DNA from: Chrysaora quinquecirrha | Taxonomy: Eukaryota > Cnidaria > Scyphozoa > Semaeostomeae > Pelagiidae | DNA: 64,000 bases | Direction of reading: 5' to 3' | Assembly: GCA_014526335.1 (NCBI GenBank) | Contig: JACTAT010000168.1 | Location: 291,386 to 355,385, forward strand | In this document: one piece after another, positions 23,483-34,338 of the stretch | How the letters are laid out: each line of letters opens with the position of its first letter | How positions within the stretch are numbered: position 1 is the first letter of the stretch | Notes under the pieces: model-generated | Database searches by the model: none | Told to the model about the DNA's origin: nothing | The model's input: only the letters and a program-made list of their open reading frames with translations | Program-made: the position numbers and the translations under genes

Positions 23483-23558
23483 CTTGACGCCCGCGATGCG
23501 AGCGAACTACCTTGACACCCGCGATGCGGTGTGTTTCTATGACACCCGCGATGCGGTG
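23483..23558 (+). repeat. Three tandem 28-bp GC-rich repeats
   Basis: Copies start at 23483, 23511 and 23539 and share TTGACACCCGCGATGCGG with few changes. The third merges into the outer arm of the neighbouring hairpin. Confidence 0.85.
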
Positions 23559-23582
23559 AATAATAATACCAGTTTAGCCTTG

Positions 23583-23765
23583 GAAAGACAAGATACCACT
23601 CAGCTGCCTTTTAACTTGCTGCCTTTTAACACAGTCTTCTGAACTTTCGCTAGAGTCCGGGAGGTTAGCTCCATGGCATCCCACAACCTCCCGGACTCTA
23701 GCGAAAGTTCAGAAGACTGCAAGTTAAAACAACAAGTAAAACAGCTGAGTGGTATCTTGTCTTTC
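23583..23765. repeat. Large hairpin with 35-bp perfect inner arms
   Basis: Inner arms 23632-23666 and 23685-23719 are perfect complements around an 18-nt loop; the arm includes TTTCGCTAGAGTCCGGGAGG. Outer arms 23583-23606 and 23742-23765 (GATACCACTCAGCTG type) are also perfect over 24 nt. A weaker match (GATGCGGTGAATA) extends the arms outward to about 23545 and 23790. The perfection suggests recent origin or structural constraint. Confidence 0.95.
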
Positions 23766-23800
23766 AAAAACTAATATTCACCGCATCATGTCAAATAAAA

Positions 23801-26538
23801 TAAAACTAATGTTGAAATTCCTGGTTACAGTTATTTTCCATCTCAGTCACATAGTCAAAATGGTGGTGTTGCACTTTACATAAAATCAGGTCTTGCTCTG
23901 ATTCCCAAACCAGATTTAAGTAAGGACAGCACTGATTTTGAGACAGTTTGGGCTGAAATTGAAAATAAAAATGGTAAAAATTATCTTTTTTGCTGCGCCT
24001 ATCCTCATCCAAGCACATCCTTTGATACCTTCAGTGAATATCTGCAAGAAGTTCTGTCTAATCCAGCTGTGTCTAACAAACAAGTCTTTATCCTAGGAGA
24101 TTTCAATATCAACCTTCTGAATTACAACTCTTGTACACCTATCACTAATTATGTTAATTTTCTCTTCTCCAAGCAATTCTTGCCATACATCATTCATCCA
24201 TCCAGAGTATCTGCACATTCTTCTACTCTTATCGATAACATCTTTTCAAATATCACAGATAATAAAACCATAAGTGGTAACATTTTGACTCAATTAACAG
24301 ATCATTTTCCCCAGTTTCTAATTGTCAAGCATGCAGGAATGCCTTATAAGAATTTGTCATATTCTCAACATGATTTTTCAAACCTCAATGAAGAAAATCT
24401 CCTTAATGATTTTCCTAACCTTGACCTTACCTTCTTGAATGACAGTGCTTTAGATGTAAATGCTAAGTTGAACAGACTCCTGTCTATCCTGGATGAATTA
24501 GTGAAAACTCACGCTCCACTGAAGAAACTTACTAAAGGAGATATTAAATTCAGGAATAAGCCTTGGATCAATGGCAAAATCCAAAAGATGATGCGCATCC
24601 GAGATCGGATACTTAGAAAGCTCAAAAAGAACAACAGTCAGTCTCTTATTGATCTTTATAAACAGTTTAGAAATAGAGTCTCAGTTTCCTTGAAAGAAAG
24701 TAAAGCCAGCTATTACTATAACTACTTTCAACAGAACAGCAACAACATGAAACAATTATGGTCAGGTATTAAATCAGTTGTAAGTATAAAAAAATCAAGC
24801 AACTTGAATGTGATTAACAAACTTAAGGACTCAAATGGTAACATTACATCAGACCCAGCGGTTATTGCAAACATTTTCAATAAATTCTTTGTTAATGTTT
24901 CTCATGATATCACTAAAAATATACCAAGATCCAGTAAGTCACCTGTGGATTTTATGGGTGACAGAGTTGGAAATTCATTTTTCATTTCACCTTCAGTTCC
25001 TTTTGAAATATCTGATGTAATCTCAGTCCTAAAATCTGGCAAATCTCTTGGGCCTAACAGCATTCCCATGAAAATTTTAAAGTCTCTTTCTCCATTGATA
25101 TCTTCTCCACTTTCTCAAATCATAAATGAATCTTTTCAAACTGGGATATTCCCAGACAAGATGAAGTTTGCCAAAGTAATTCCACTTTTCAAGAAAGGCT
25201 GTCCACTAACAGCATCAAATTATCGACCTATTTCTCTTCTCTCGGTTTTCAGTAAAATCATAGAAAAAGTCATGTATGAACGTCTCTATAAATTCCTAGA
25301 AAAACATGAAATCTTGTATTCATTACAATTTGGTTTCCGTGCCAGTCATTCCATTAACCATGCCCTGGTTAGTTTAACAGAAGCCATAAAAAATTCACTA
25401 GACAATAGCAAATTTGGTTGTGGAATATTCATTGATTTGCAGAAGGCATTTGATACTGTGAATCATCATATTCTTTTGATGAAGCTTGAACATTATGGAA
25501 TTAGAGGAACCTCCTTAGATTGGTTTGAATCCTACCTTTCAGATAGGAAACAATGTGTCTCAGTGAATGGATCTTACTCTTGTTATCTCAATGTTACCTG
25601 TGGGGTTCCACAGGGTTCTGTTCTTGGACCTCTTCTTTTCTTGATTTACATTAATGATTTACCTCTCTCATCCCCAAAACTAGCCTTTTACTTATTTGCA
25701 GATGATACTAATATCTATTGTGAATCTGAAAGTCTTGATCAGCTTCAAAGTGTGGTAAACAAGGAATTAAGAAAAGTGAAAATGTGGCTTGAGGTTAACA
25801 AATTGTCACTCAATATTGATAAAACTAATTATAATTTTTAAGTCACCTCAACCTTTTTCATCTGAAATTGTCAGCATCAAAATTGGAAAGTTCCCTATCA
25901 AACAGGCTCGTTATATCAAATTTTTTGGTGTCCTTCTGGATGAAAATCTTTCATGGAAGTATCACTTGACAGAACTATCCAAAAAACTGGCTAGAACTTG
26001 TGGTATGTTTTTCAAAGTAAGACACTTCTTACCCATCAATATTTTGGTCTGTCTTTACAACTCTTTATTTTCTCCATTTTTACAATATGGAATTTTAGTT
26101 TGGGGTCTTACCTATGAGACTCATATCAATCCAGTATTTTTGTTACAGAAAAGGGTTATAAGGGCTATTGCGTTTGAACACTTTACTTCTCCCACTACAC
26201 CTCTCTTTTCTGATTTAAAGATTTTAAAGCTATGTGATCTATTTAAATTGAAACTGCTTTCTTTTCTATATGATTGTGTAAATAAAATCTCTCCTTCTTG
26301 TTTTCATTCTTTCTTTGATTTAGTTCAATCCGTTCATCAACATGGTACACGGCAAGCCACTAAAAGTGATATTTTTCTAACTCAGAAAAATACTTCTCAA
26401 TATGGCCTTCGATCAGTTCGTTACTTTGGAGCTAAGTGCTGGAATGACATTCCCTTGGATATACAAAAATCACCCTCTGCTATTAGTTTTCGTCGTAAAC
26501 TCAAAGCTTTTCACTTTGAAAATAATTATCAAGATTGA
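23801..26538 (+). pseudogene. LINE ORF2, endonuclease remainder, RT and C-terminus
   Basis: Resumes with EIPGYSYFPSQSHSQNGGVA and completes the endonuclease (FILGDFNINLL, STLIDNIFSN, LTDHFPQF). The RT follows: [47 protein letters not shown] and the active site LFADDTNIY at about 25700. A one-base frameshift in a T-run near 25839 ends the 590-codon frame at 25841; the protein goes on in the frame 25789-26538 with ARYIKFFGVLLDENLSWKYH and KAFHFENNYQD. Apart from the insertion and this single frameshift the gene is remarkably intact, implying a comparatively young LINE. Confidence 0.92.
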
Positions 26539-26849
26539 TCATAGAATAGGCTCAAAAAGGTCACCATCTGCCCTGTCAAATAATTACAGTGAAAGTCAAC
26601 ACATGTATCTGAAATACTATTAAAACAGGGGGTGCTCTCTCCTCGATTAGTCTGACTACTGAGAGAGCTCCTCCTTAAAGTAATTCCCCTCCATACAATT
26701 TATCTTTTCTGTTTTGTGTAATGTATATTGTATTAATTTTGCTTACTGATGTATTAATTTTCTGTATCTTTTATTCCTTTAGTTTAGTTATTTGTCTGTC
26801 TAGTTACTTCATAAATTGTATGTAGTGGAATTTAAAATATGAAACGGAA

Positions 26850-28194
26850 ACTGAGGACGAGGGTGTCCAGCAACATTTGACAGCTGCCGGTGCAACAAAG
26901 TCTATCTATTTTCACTGTTTCGCACACAGGCTCAATCTTGTTTTAGAAAAAGGTGTGGATACAGTTCCAGCAGTTAACGATGTATTTGACATCATAGGTT
27001 CGATATACCGCTATCTGGAAGGTTCTCCAAAGAGACATGCGTTGTACGAAAAAAAAACTGAAAGAAAAGGGAATAACGAAGGGGAAGATCGCACTGCACA
27101 TACTCTCAGACACAAGATGGGCAGCTAAAAGTGATAACCTTGATATGGTAGTCAACACAATGCCAGCCATAGTAGAGATGCTAAAGGAGATGTCAGTTGA
27201 AGGGGAATCCGCAGCTGAGGGTTTGCTTGTGAGGATCCAGAAATTCAAGCTTATTTTAGCATGTCTTGTGCTAAAAAAGTGCTTCGCTTTATGCAAATCT
27301 GTATCGGAATATTTGCAGTTTGAAGATAGGGATCTGGTTTCAGCTGTCTCTGGCGTCCAGTCCTTGAAGCAAGCTCTTCATGACCTCAGAAACGAAGCAA
27401 AAATGGAAGAATTCGTTCAAGAAGCGGAGAATTACTGCCAAGTGACGCACCTCAAAGTAACGAGTTTAGAAGAAGAAGGGCTCGCGAAGAGGAAGCGGAC
27501 GATCCCAGCTCATTTTCGCACTGGCTCTGAAATCCTATATGGAGAAAGCAGTGCTGTGCAAGAAGATCAGCCAGATCCATCGCTGTATCAAAAGAATCGT
27601 TTCAGGAGAGATCTGTACTATCCTTTCGTTGATCGACTCAGCACTGAGCTCGACAGAAGATTTTCCTCTCATGCTTGCGAAATTTTGCTTCAAGCAAGCA
27701 CATTCCACCCTACAAAGCTGTTTGAAGAAAACGTCGGAAAAGTCAAACAGCTCGCAGCTTTTTATGACGTCGATAGTGAGCGTGCTGGCAGTCAGTTCAC
27801 GCTATTCTCAAAATCAAACAAAGTTAAACTTTGGAAAAAGGAATACGAAGATTACTTGAAGGAAAAGGAAAGAGCAGAGAAGGACAAAGCAATCCAAATG
27901 CCACAGAAATGGCTCTGCTTTCCAACATTGCTTAACATATTTGCGAAAAATGGATTAAGCAATGTCTTCCCAGATTCATTCGAAGTCGTGAAAATCATTG
28001 CTACATTGCCAGTAACAGTGGCATCTTGTGAAAGAGCTCACAGTAAGGTCAAGATAATAAATACATACCTGCGTGCTTCAATGTCAGACCAGCGCTTGGA
28101 GCATCTTATCAAAAGAGATATCGCCGATAAAATTGAGTTGGACAGCCTTCTAGATCTTTTTAAAGCCAGTGGGCATAGGAAACTTGCTTTGTAA
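26850..28194 (+). pseudogene. hAT transposase exon 2, 3' part with dimerisation domain
   Basis: Resumes after the LINE with EDEGVQQHLTAAGATKS and the conserved segment IYFHCFAHRLNLVLEKGV (the CxAHxLNL hallmark of DUF4371/hAT enzymes). A frameshift in a nine-A run at 27049-27057 shifts into the 385-codon frame beginning near 27037, which reads LHILSDTRWAAKSDNL (the RW segment of hAT transposases) and runs to TAA at about 28194. The C-terminal hATC dimerisation domain is clear: LPVTVASCERAHSKVKIINT and SMSDQRLEHLIKRDI. The split gene plus the frameshift make it inactive. Confidence 0.9.
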
Positions 28195-28371
28195 ATCAAG
28201 ATGAATTACTTTAAAATTTAGTATTTAGCAAGTGAAATTTTCAAAAAGCTGATGATATCTTCAGCGAATGACTCTTTATTTCATGCGTGTTTCTATTATT
28301 GCGCAGAAAGAGTAGTTACTGGATTCTAAGCCATTTTAAGGCCTCACAGATGGCCAAATTGCGAGAGCTTC

Positions 28372-28433
28372 CGGGGGGTCCGCCCCCTGGACCCCTGCCA
28401 GGGCTCTGCCCTGGACCCGCAGGGGGGCTTACA
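28372..28433. repeat. GC-rich imperfect palindromic block at hAT 3' end
   Basis: A run of GGGGGGTCCGCCCCCTGG and CTGGACCC motifs in direct and inverted order, strikingly GC-rich against the background. Similar blocks occur subterminally in animal hAT elements, from memory. Confidence 0.6.
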
Positions 28434-28439
28434 GCGAAA

Positions 28440-28640
28440 ATAAGCATGACCAGGGTGATCGGGTGCTCAGCGATACATCACGTAAATATGAAACTCCCAT
28501 AGAGCTGAAAAAGGGTTACCAGGGTGATCGGGTCATCAGAGATACGTCACATAAATATAGAACTTCCAAAGAGCTGAAAATATGGGTGACGAGGGTGGTC
28601 CGGTGATCAAAGATGGGTCACTTAATTTTTGTTAAAATAA
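28440..28640 (+). repeat. ~73-bp satellite, left array (about 3 units)
   Basis: Units begin with ACCAGGGTGATCGGGT at about 28447 and 28520 and, diverged, ACGAGGGTGGTCCGGTGA near 28592, then run through GATACRTCAC, AAATAT and AGAGCTGAAAA. The same family lies in inverse orientation at 33762-34338. Confidence 0.88.
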
Positions 28641-29180
28641 TAATAAAGCACAACTTGAGGACTAGTGCATACTACCAAAAAGACAAAAGTGTGGAATTGG
28701 AGAAATCAATATTAGCTGAGTGATAACCCAAATTCTTGATGCCAGAAAATGGCATAGACTATATGAATGTTATATCTTGGGAACTCTAAAATGAAATGTG
28801 AGAAGCATTGAGCACATGTGCAAAGGCAATGTGTGAAATACTGAGAAACCACCATGCAGCAATGAAATGGGACAGCGGGTCGATAATCATATTGAAACAA
28901 TGAACTATGTATTGAAATGACAAAACAAAGACCCCCTGACAAAGAGGTCCATACCAAAATGGTGAAAGGGTGGAGGCCAGAGCTTTTCACATAAGAATCC
29001 AATATCAAATACACTTTTTCTAAGAACCAACCGCTCAATAAGCAACTAGGGCTGAAATGACCTTATCATTAAGCAACTTGAGGGCCCAATTGAATTACTG
29101 TAAGCAAGTAAGAAGTCAAATAACCAAGCTTATACACACAGTTTTTTATAAGCAACTGCTCATAAGCAATAAAGTTCTAA
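28641..29180. other. Spacer inside the inverted-array unit
   Basis: No gene recognised. The first part (TTTTGTTAAAATAATAATAAAG) resembles, inverted, the sequence next to the right array near 33750. From about 29018 an AAGCAACT...GAGGGC motif appears that recurs at 31680-31800. Confidence 0.4.
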
Positions 29181-31129
29181 TAGTGCGGTCCCTTATGTCT
29201 GGATATACAGTTCCCGCTGGATTTTCGTGTTAAAATCAAAACTTTAACTGAATTTTATACTTCAAAGCATGCTCTTTTTAATGGAATTGGTCTTTGAATT
29301 TCTAAACATAATCTTTTCTTTGCTTTCGTGATTTCAAAATAATGATGTCATCAACAATGACGTGCTGATCAAATCACAACCATTTCTAGAAAAAAGGGTT
29401 CACTGGGATAAGAATATAATAGACAGGGAATAAATATTATTATTAGGTTTTCTAATATTTTGTTATTATTTTTGAGCTGAAAGGCGTATCATGTATAAAT
29501 ACTATTAAAATGAAAATGAATTATTCCAAAAATCCTAAGGAGATACCTAGCCTCAACTTTAAAAGTTGTTTTTAACTAAATCGAATACGGAGATTACGAA
29601 TCTGCTTTGGGCATTTTAAGTTAGGGCCTCAAAATCACATGACCGATGATGTCATTTTTCAATGATAAAAATTGATAAAAAGTTAAATATTTGGCTAAAA
29701 CTTATGAAAATGGATGTAGTTTGGTATGCAAGTGCTAGCCATCAACCAAAAAAAGTTTCCAGTGAAAAAAATTCAAAGGAGGCCTACAAGGGGAAAATAG
29801 GTTGGAGGGAACACTATCACCTTACCCCGCCCAGTCATGTGAAATATGCCCGAGGACTTTAAAATAACTTTCCAACCACAATTTAAGGTGGTGGAACTAG
29901 CCTCATGCCACAAGGCTGCTACTTATATACATAAGTAAAGGCAGTAGTCTGTGTCAAAGAAATAAATGGAAAAAAATTGAAACAAAACAAAATAAAAATT
30001 TGAATAGTTTATAGTCATAATCCAGGTAACCAATCGTCTTCCAGGTTACTTGAACCATCTACATCGCTTGGTGCAAAAAGATATGAAGTCCATTCCATTT
30101 CAAAAATTCATCTTGTGGCAGGGTACAGTTTTTGAGATATCATTAATTTACATTTCCAGAAATTTTGCTGTAAAAACAGTCTTCCCTGCTGTTGAAATAT
30201 AAGCATTTATTTACCACTTAAACCCTACAGATCTCCATGAAACGTCGGCACTTGACTGTAGCCACCTCCTAAGTCTACAGCATCATGGCCACCCTTTTCA
30301 CTTCGTGCATTCTAAGATGCCTGATCACGCTGTTGGGTTCCTGTGGCGAAAAGATTCTTTGCCCCTCCCTCCTCCCTCCATTTTGACCCTTCCTTGCAGG
30401 CGCAAGAGCCGTTTGGTCAGCGGCATAAACATTTCTGCTCTATGTTTTCTACTCCATGAAACTATTCAAATTTTTGTTTTGTTTCTTTGCATTTTTTTCG
30501 TTGTTTCTTTCACCATCTTTCACACAGTCAGTATACAGTGTGCAGCAGTCTTGTGGCATGACGCTGGTTCCACCACCTTAAATTGAGGCTGAAAGGTTAT
30601 TTTACAGTCTTTTCTCAACTTTAGAATCAACCTCAGGCATATTTCACACGACTGGGCGGGGTAAGGGAAAAGTTGTTCCCTCCCACCTATCTCCCCCTTG
30701 AATTTTTTCCACCGGAACTATTTTTGGTCGATGGCTAGCACTTACATAGCGAATTACATCAATTTTCATACGTTTTAGCAACTTTTTTTTTTCGATTTTT
30801 GATCTTTGAAAAATGACTTCATTGATCGTCGTCATGGCCAACAAGGTAGATCAGGCTGGTTTTGCAAAGTATGGCAAAAGGATGTAAAGTAGTAAATTCT
30901 GTGCATTTTTAAGCAAGAAAATCAAAGAAGTTACATAACAGCCATTATTTACTGCAGAAAAGGATTTAATTCATATGCCCAAAAGTGGGCGTGGTCATTT
31001 TCTAGGAAGGTGTGGTCAAAAAAATCGAAGACTTTCAGAATATCTTCACACATGGTAGTCAAACAACATGAAATGAGAAAATCAATTTTAGCACGAAAAT
31101 CCAGCGGGAAAACACAAGGGACCGCACTA
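29181..31129. mobile_element. Foldback-type element with long inverted arms
   Basis: The ends are TAGTGCGGTCCCTT at 29181 and its complement ending at 31129. Arms run roughly 29181-29928 and 30542-31129, alignable through TTCCCGCTGGATTTTCGTG, AAAAATGAC...GATGT, AGTGCTAGCCATC, CCCCGCCCAGTC.TGTGAAATATGCC and TTAAGGTGGTGGAAC, with gaps in the right arm. The central ~610 bp has no convincing gene. The flanking TA at both ends fits a TA target, as in Tc1/mariner-like non-autonomous elements, but this is not certain. Confidence 0.8.
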
Positions 31130-32043
31130 TAAACGGTGTAAAATTTTTAGCAATTTATAGTACCAAAGGAAAAAAACCTGAGAAAAATTTTTAATTTTTG
31201 ATAATTAATATCACTGCAAGCAATCGAGGATTGATCAACATAAGTTATTTCCATTCATTTGTTGTCAAAACTTGAGTCTTTCTCATTAAGTGAGGCATTT
31301 TATTGAGGGGTTTCCATTTAACTATCATGGTAACAATATCAGCAGGGAGAAATTACTCCAGTCATTTAAGTGCAATTTTAAATTTTGCTGTTTTTCTAGC
31401 CTCTATACTATTCTTATGGCAAAAAGATACAGTTAAAATTAAGCAACTGCTAAGCAACTTTTACTATTAAAAGGTTGCCATAAAAAGAAAAAAAATGAGC
31501 AACGTTTTGAACTAGGACCGAGTGAAGTTGCTTATCAAAAAAAGTGCGTGTACCCTTTCTTGTTGTTAGGAAATTGTTTGTCTTTATGTTTGCCATGTTG
31601 AAGTTCTTTAGCTAACGTTTTCCACCTAAAGTACTGTTTCCAAAAGTCATGTTGTTGGCCTAACAGCTAATGGTTTTGACCCGTGAGATCAGGGGTGGTT
31701 GTTAGGTACAAAAACTGTTAAGCAACTTTTAAGCAACTTTGAGGGCTGAAATGTCTAAAATTTTAAGCAACTTTGAGGGCTAGACAAAATTCAAGTTGCT
31801 TCTTTAAAAAAAGTGTAAACAGAAATAACTCTCATGTAGAAAACAAAAGGGCAAGAAGATAAAATCCTTATTTGTTAAAGAGATAAATACACACAAATAT
31901 AGATTTGATAGTATTTTTTGCCTTCCTTTTTCATACTGCCTTTATGGTCCTTTGATTTCGTCTTAATAGATGCTTTTTGATCTACAGATATTACTACTAT
32001 TCACACCAAATGCAATAAAATAACCATTTTGCACACAATAATT
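31130..32043. other. Non-coding spacer with AAGCAACTTTGAGGGC repeats
   Basis: Contains at least three copies or half-copies of TTAAGCAACTTTGAGGGCT (about 31710-31790), also seen at about 29070-29090. Inverted-looking ends (CACTTTTTCTAAG near 29023 and AAAAAAAGTG near 31812) hint at an outer transposon around the foldback element. Confidence 0.4.
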
Positions 32044-33660
32044 GGTCAGAAAAGACAATTAAGAAAAAAACCAAAACTCTGTACAACCACCACACGCAAT
32101 ATCTATTGAGAGAAGCAGAAAGATATATCTCAAATAATGATAATAATAAAATATTCGATATGAGTAATATTAAATTGGATAGTACACAAATAAGACTTCT
32201 AAATAAAGGGTTGCCTTTTATTAATACACTAAAACCCACACCTCTCAGAAACCTTATACACCATTCAAACTTAATTTGAGTTGCGAGCCTAAACAAGAAG
32301 ATAATGAAACCCTCTTACTGTTAAACACAGTAGAACAAGATATGAGAATTATATACACGACCTTTTGATGATTGATCAAGGGAACAATCATTCTAAATAT
32401 GAAAAAGACACTCTCAGAAACTTTGCAACTCAAAAATATGTTACAATCTGCCGTGCTGACAAAGGCAGTAAAATTTGTCTTTGGCCTAACGATTTGTCCC
32501 TCAAAGAGGCCTATAAACAACTAAATGATGAAAAATATTATGAAGAACACCCCACAGACAGCACATTTGTATACTATAGGGATATATCTCTATACATACC
32601 CTTCACCTAATTCAAATGTAAGAAGAACAATTTTTCATGCTGCCAAAACTAAACAGAAAAGATACCCTTGGCAGACCTACAATTTCTGGGTGTGGCTCAC
32701 CAACAGAAAAACTATCCATATATTTTGACTACTACCTTAGGCTAATAGTAGAAAACAGCAATTAGTTACGACTCACTTTCAGCAAACCCTGTTCAGTATC
32801 AGCAAAAATGATATACCTAAACTCTTGGCTGGCCACTTTAGATGTTAAATAACTTTATACAAATATTCCACGGGGGCAAAGGGTTCTATTTTGCATAGAA
32901 GCAATAGAGAAATTCTATGGAGAGAATACCCCTACCTACACCCTATAGTGCAAATGGTGGAACTTATATACCGAAACAAAACTTTTTCATATTTAATGGT
33001 AAATTTTACTAACAAAAATATGGGACTAGTATGGGAAGCGATTTCGCTCCTAAATATGCTAAAATTTTTATAACAAATATAGAAAAAGGAATATTAGTTA
33101 ACACACCTGGAAATCAAATACCATTAATTTGGAAACAATATATTGAAGATAAACTTTTAATATGGACACATAAAAAAGAAGAACTTGCAGAGTTTATTGA
33201 TTATATCAATAATTTCTAAAGCACCATAAAATTTAAGGCCGCATACTCCCAAATGAGGATAAATTTCTTAGATACAACAATAAACTTAAGTAATAATTGG
33301 ACCTTTACAACATTAAGCCAACTGATACATGTAACCTTTTGCACGCAAAATTAATGCACCCTAAAGCTGTAAAAACAGTGTCATATACAGTCAAGCTCTG
33401 ATTTGAGATATAGAAGAAACATTAGTAATGACGCTGAACTTGCATCTAAACTGTAAGACCTTAAATATAACCTCATTGAGAGAGGACACAACCCTAAAGC
33501 TATAGATGCCTAAATGGTGAAACAAATATCACAAACTGACCTCCTAAAAATTAAAACAGCAACAATTAAGAAGCAATAAAAACTAAACCATCCTTTCTTT
33601 ATACCCTTCGATAATAGGGCAGTCCAAATAGAAAAGATCTTATGAAACACCTGGAATGAA
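32044..33660 (+). pseudogene. Penelope-like RT relic
   Basis: Heavily decayed, but the order of Penelope-like motifs is readable: IRLLNKGLPFINTLKPTP near 32190, TICRADKGSKICLWPND near 32440 (the DKG block), NDEKYYEEHP near 32530, and LIYRNKTFSYL near 32970. Then MGSDFAPKYAKIFI at about 33031 and KQYIEDKLLIWTHKKEELAE near 33150. The catalytic block reads YIEDKLLIW where family members have a (F/Y)(I/V)DDI-type motif, so the first Asp is Glu. MRINFLDTTINLS near 33255 and LRYRRNISNDAELASKL near 33405 follow. Many stops and shifts are present. The GIY-YIG endonuclease expected downstream is not seen. Confidence 0.75.
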
Positions 33661-33761
33661 AACAATAATTTTTTAAAAAATATTTTACAATGCATGATAG
33701 TAAAAATATAAATTTTCATTATCATGCATCTGCATGTACTTTATTATTTTTAAACAAAACT

Positions 33762-34338
33762 CCCTCTGATCACCCTTATTTTCAGCTCTATCGGAGTTTA
33801 ATATTTGAGTGACGTATCTCTGATCACCTGATCACCCTGGTCACCTAATTTTTCAGCTCTATCGGAGTTTTATATTTGAGTGACATATCTCCTCTGATCA
33901 TCTGATCACCCTCTTCACCCTTTTTCCAATCTCTTTCGGAGATTTTTATTTTGGCCATTATCTCTGATCACCAGATCACCCTCGTCACCCTTATTTTCAG
34001 CTCTCTAGGAGTTTTATATTTTGTCTACTAATTTTAATCACCCGATCACCCTCATTGCCCCTTTTCCAGCTCTTTTGGAGTTTTATATTTTTTCTGCTAT
34101 CTCTGATCAGCCAATCATCCTAATTTTCAGCTGTCTAGGAGTTTTTAAATTTTCCTACTCTTTTTGATCACCCGAAAACCCTCGTCACCCTTTTTTCCAC
34201 TTCTTTAGGAGTTTTTTTTATTTTGGCCATTATCTCTGATCAATGGATCACCCTCATCACCCATTATTTTCAGCTCTCTAGGATATTTATATTTTTTCTA
34301 ATGACTTTTCCCGCTATATCTGATCACCCAATCACCCT
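33762..34338 (-). repeat. ~73-bp satellite, right array (about 9 units), inverted to left array
   Basis: On the plus strand units read CTCTGATCACC.GATCACCCT, TCAGCTCT.T.GGAGTTTTATATTT and so on, with TGATCA starts near 33768, 33816, 33890, 33963, 34036, 34106, 34166, 34235 and 34317. The reverse complement matches the units at 28440-28640. The last unit is cut at about 34338 by the LINE that follows. Confidence 0.92.

Larger units (their letters stand above)
20906..23800. mobile_element. Unclassified ~2.9-kb insertion in LINE ORF2
   Basis: ORF2 coding stops at about 20905 (ACTAAACT) and resumes at about 23800 (TAAAACTAAT), a possible short target duplication. Inside I see no confident gene. 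The 3' third holds a GAT-rich tract, three 28-bp repeats and a large hairpin. A segment at about 22600-23100 resembles 59990-60580 in the same orientation, so this is a member of an interspersed family. No clear TIR or LTR was found. A minus-strand frame of 125 codons (22325-21948) has no known motif. Confidence 0.65.
19222..26849 (+). mobile_element. Nearly full-length CR1/L2-like LINE inserted in hAT exon 2
   Basis: Two-ORF LINE: a 5' leader to 19435, ORF1 at 19436-20185 and ORF2 from 20329 to 26538, followed by about 310 bp of 3' sequence. The flanks GGGAAGTGAG on the left and GGAAACTGAG on the right look like a slightly diverged target duplication. Because the 5' leader and ORF1 are present, this is close to full length. 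It is itself interrupted at about 20905-23800 by another element. Confidence 0.8.
17155..28437 (+). mobile_element. hAT-type DNA transposon split by nested insertions
   Basis: The left end is the sequence CAGTGGCGTCGCCACGGGG at 17155, which resembles widespread animal hAT termini (CAGTGGCG...). The transposase gene follows in two exons and ends at 28194, and a GC-rich subterminal block lies at 28372-28433. The expected right terminus (a complement of CAGTGGCG) is not visible; sequence switches to a ~73-bp satellite near 28438. The second exon is interrupted between 19221 and about 26850 by a LINE. The candidate 8-bp duplicate GGTCAGAG before the left end has no partner, in line with a lost right end. 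Confidence 0.75.
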
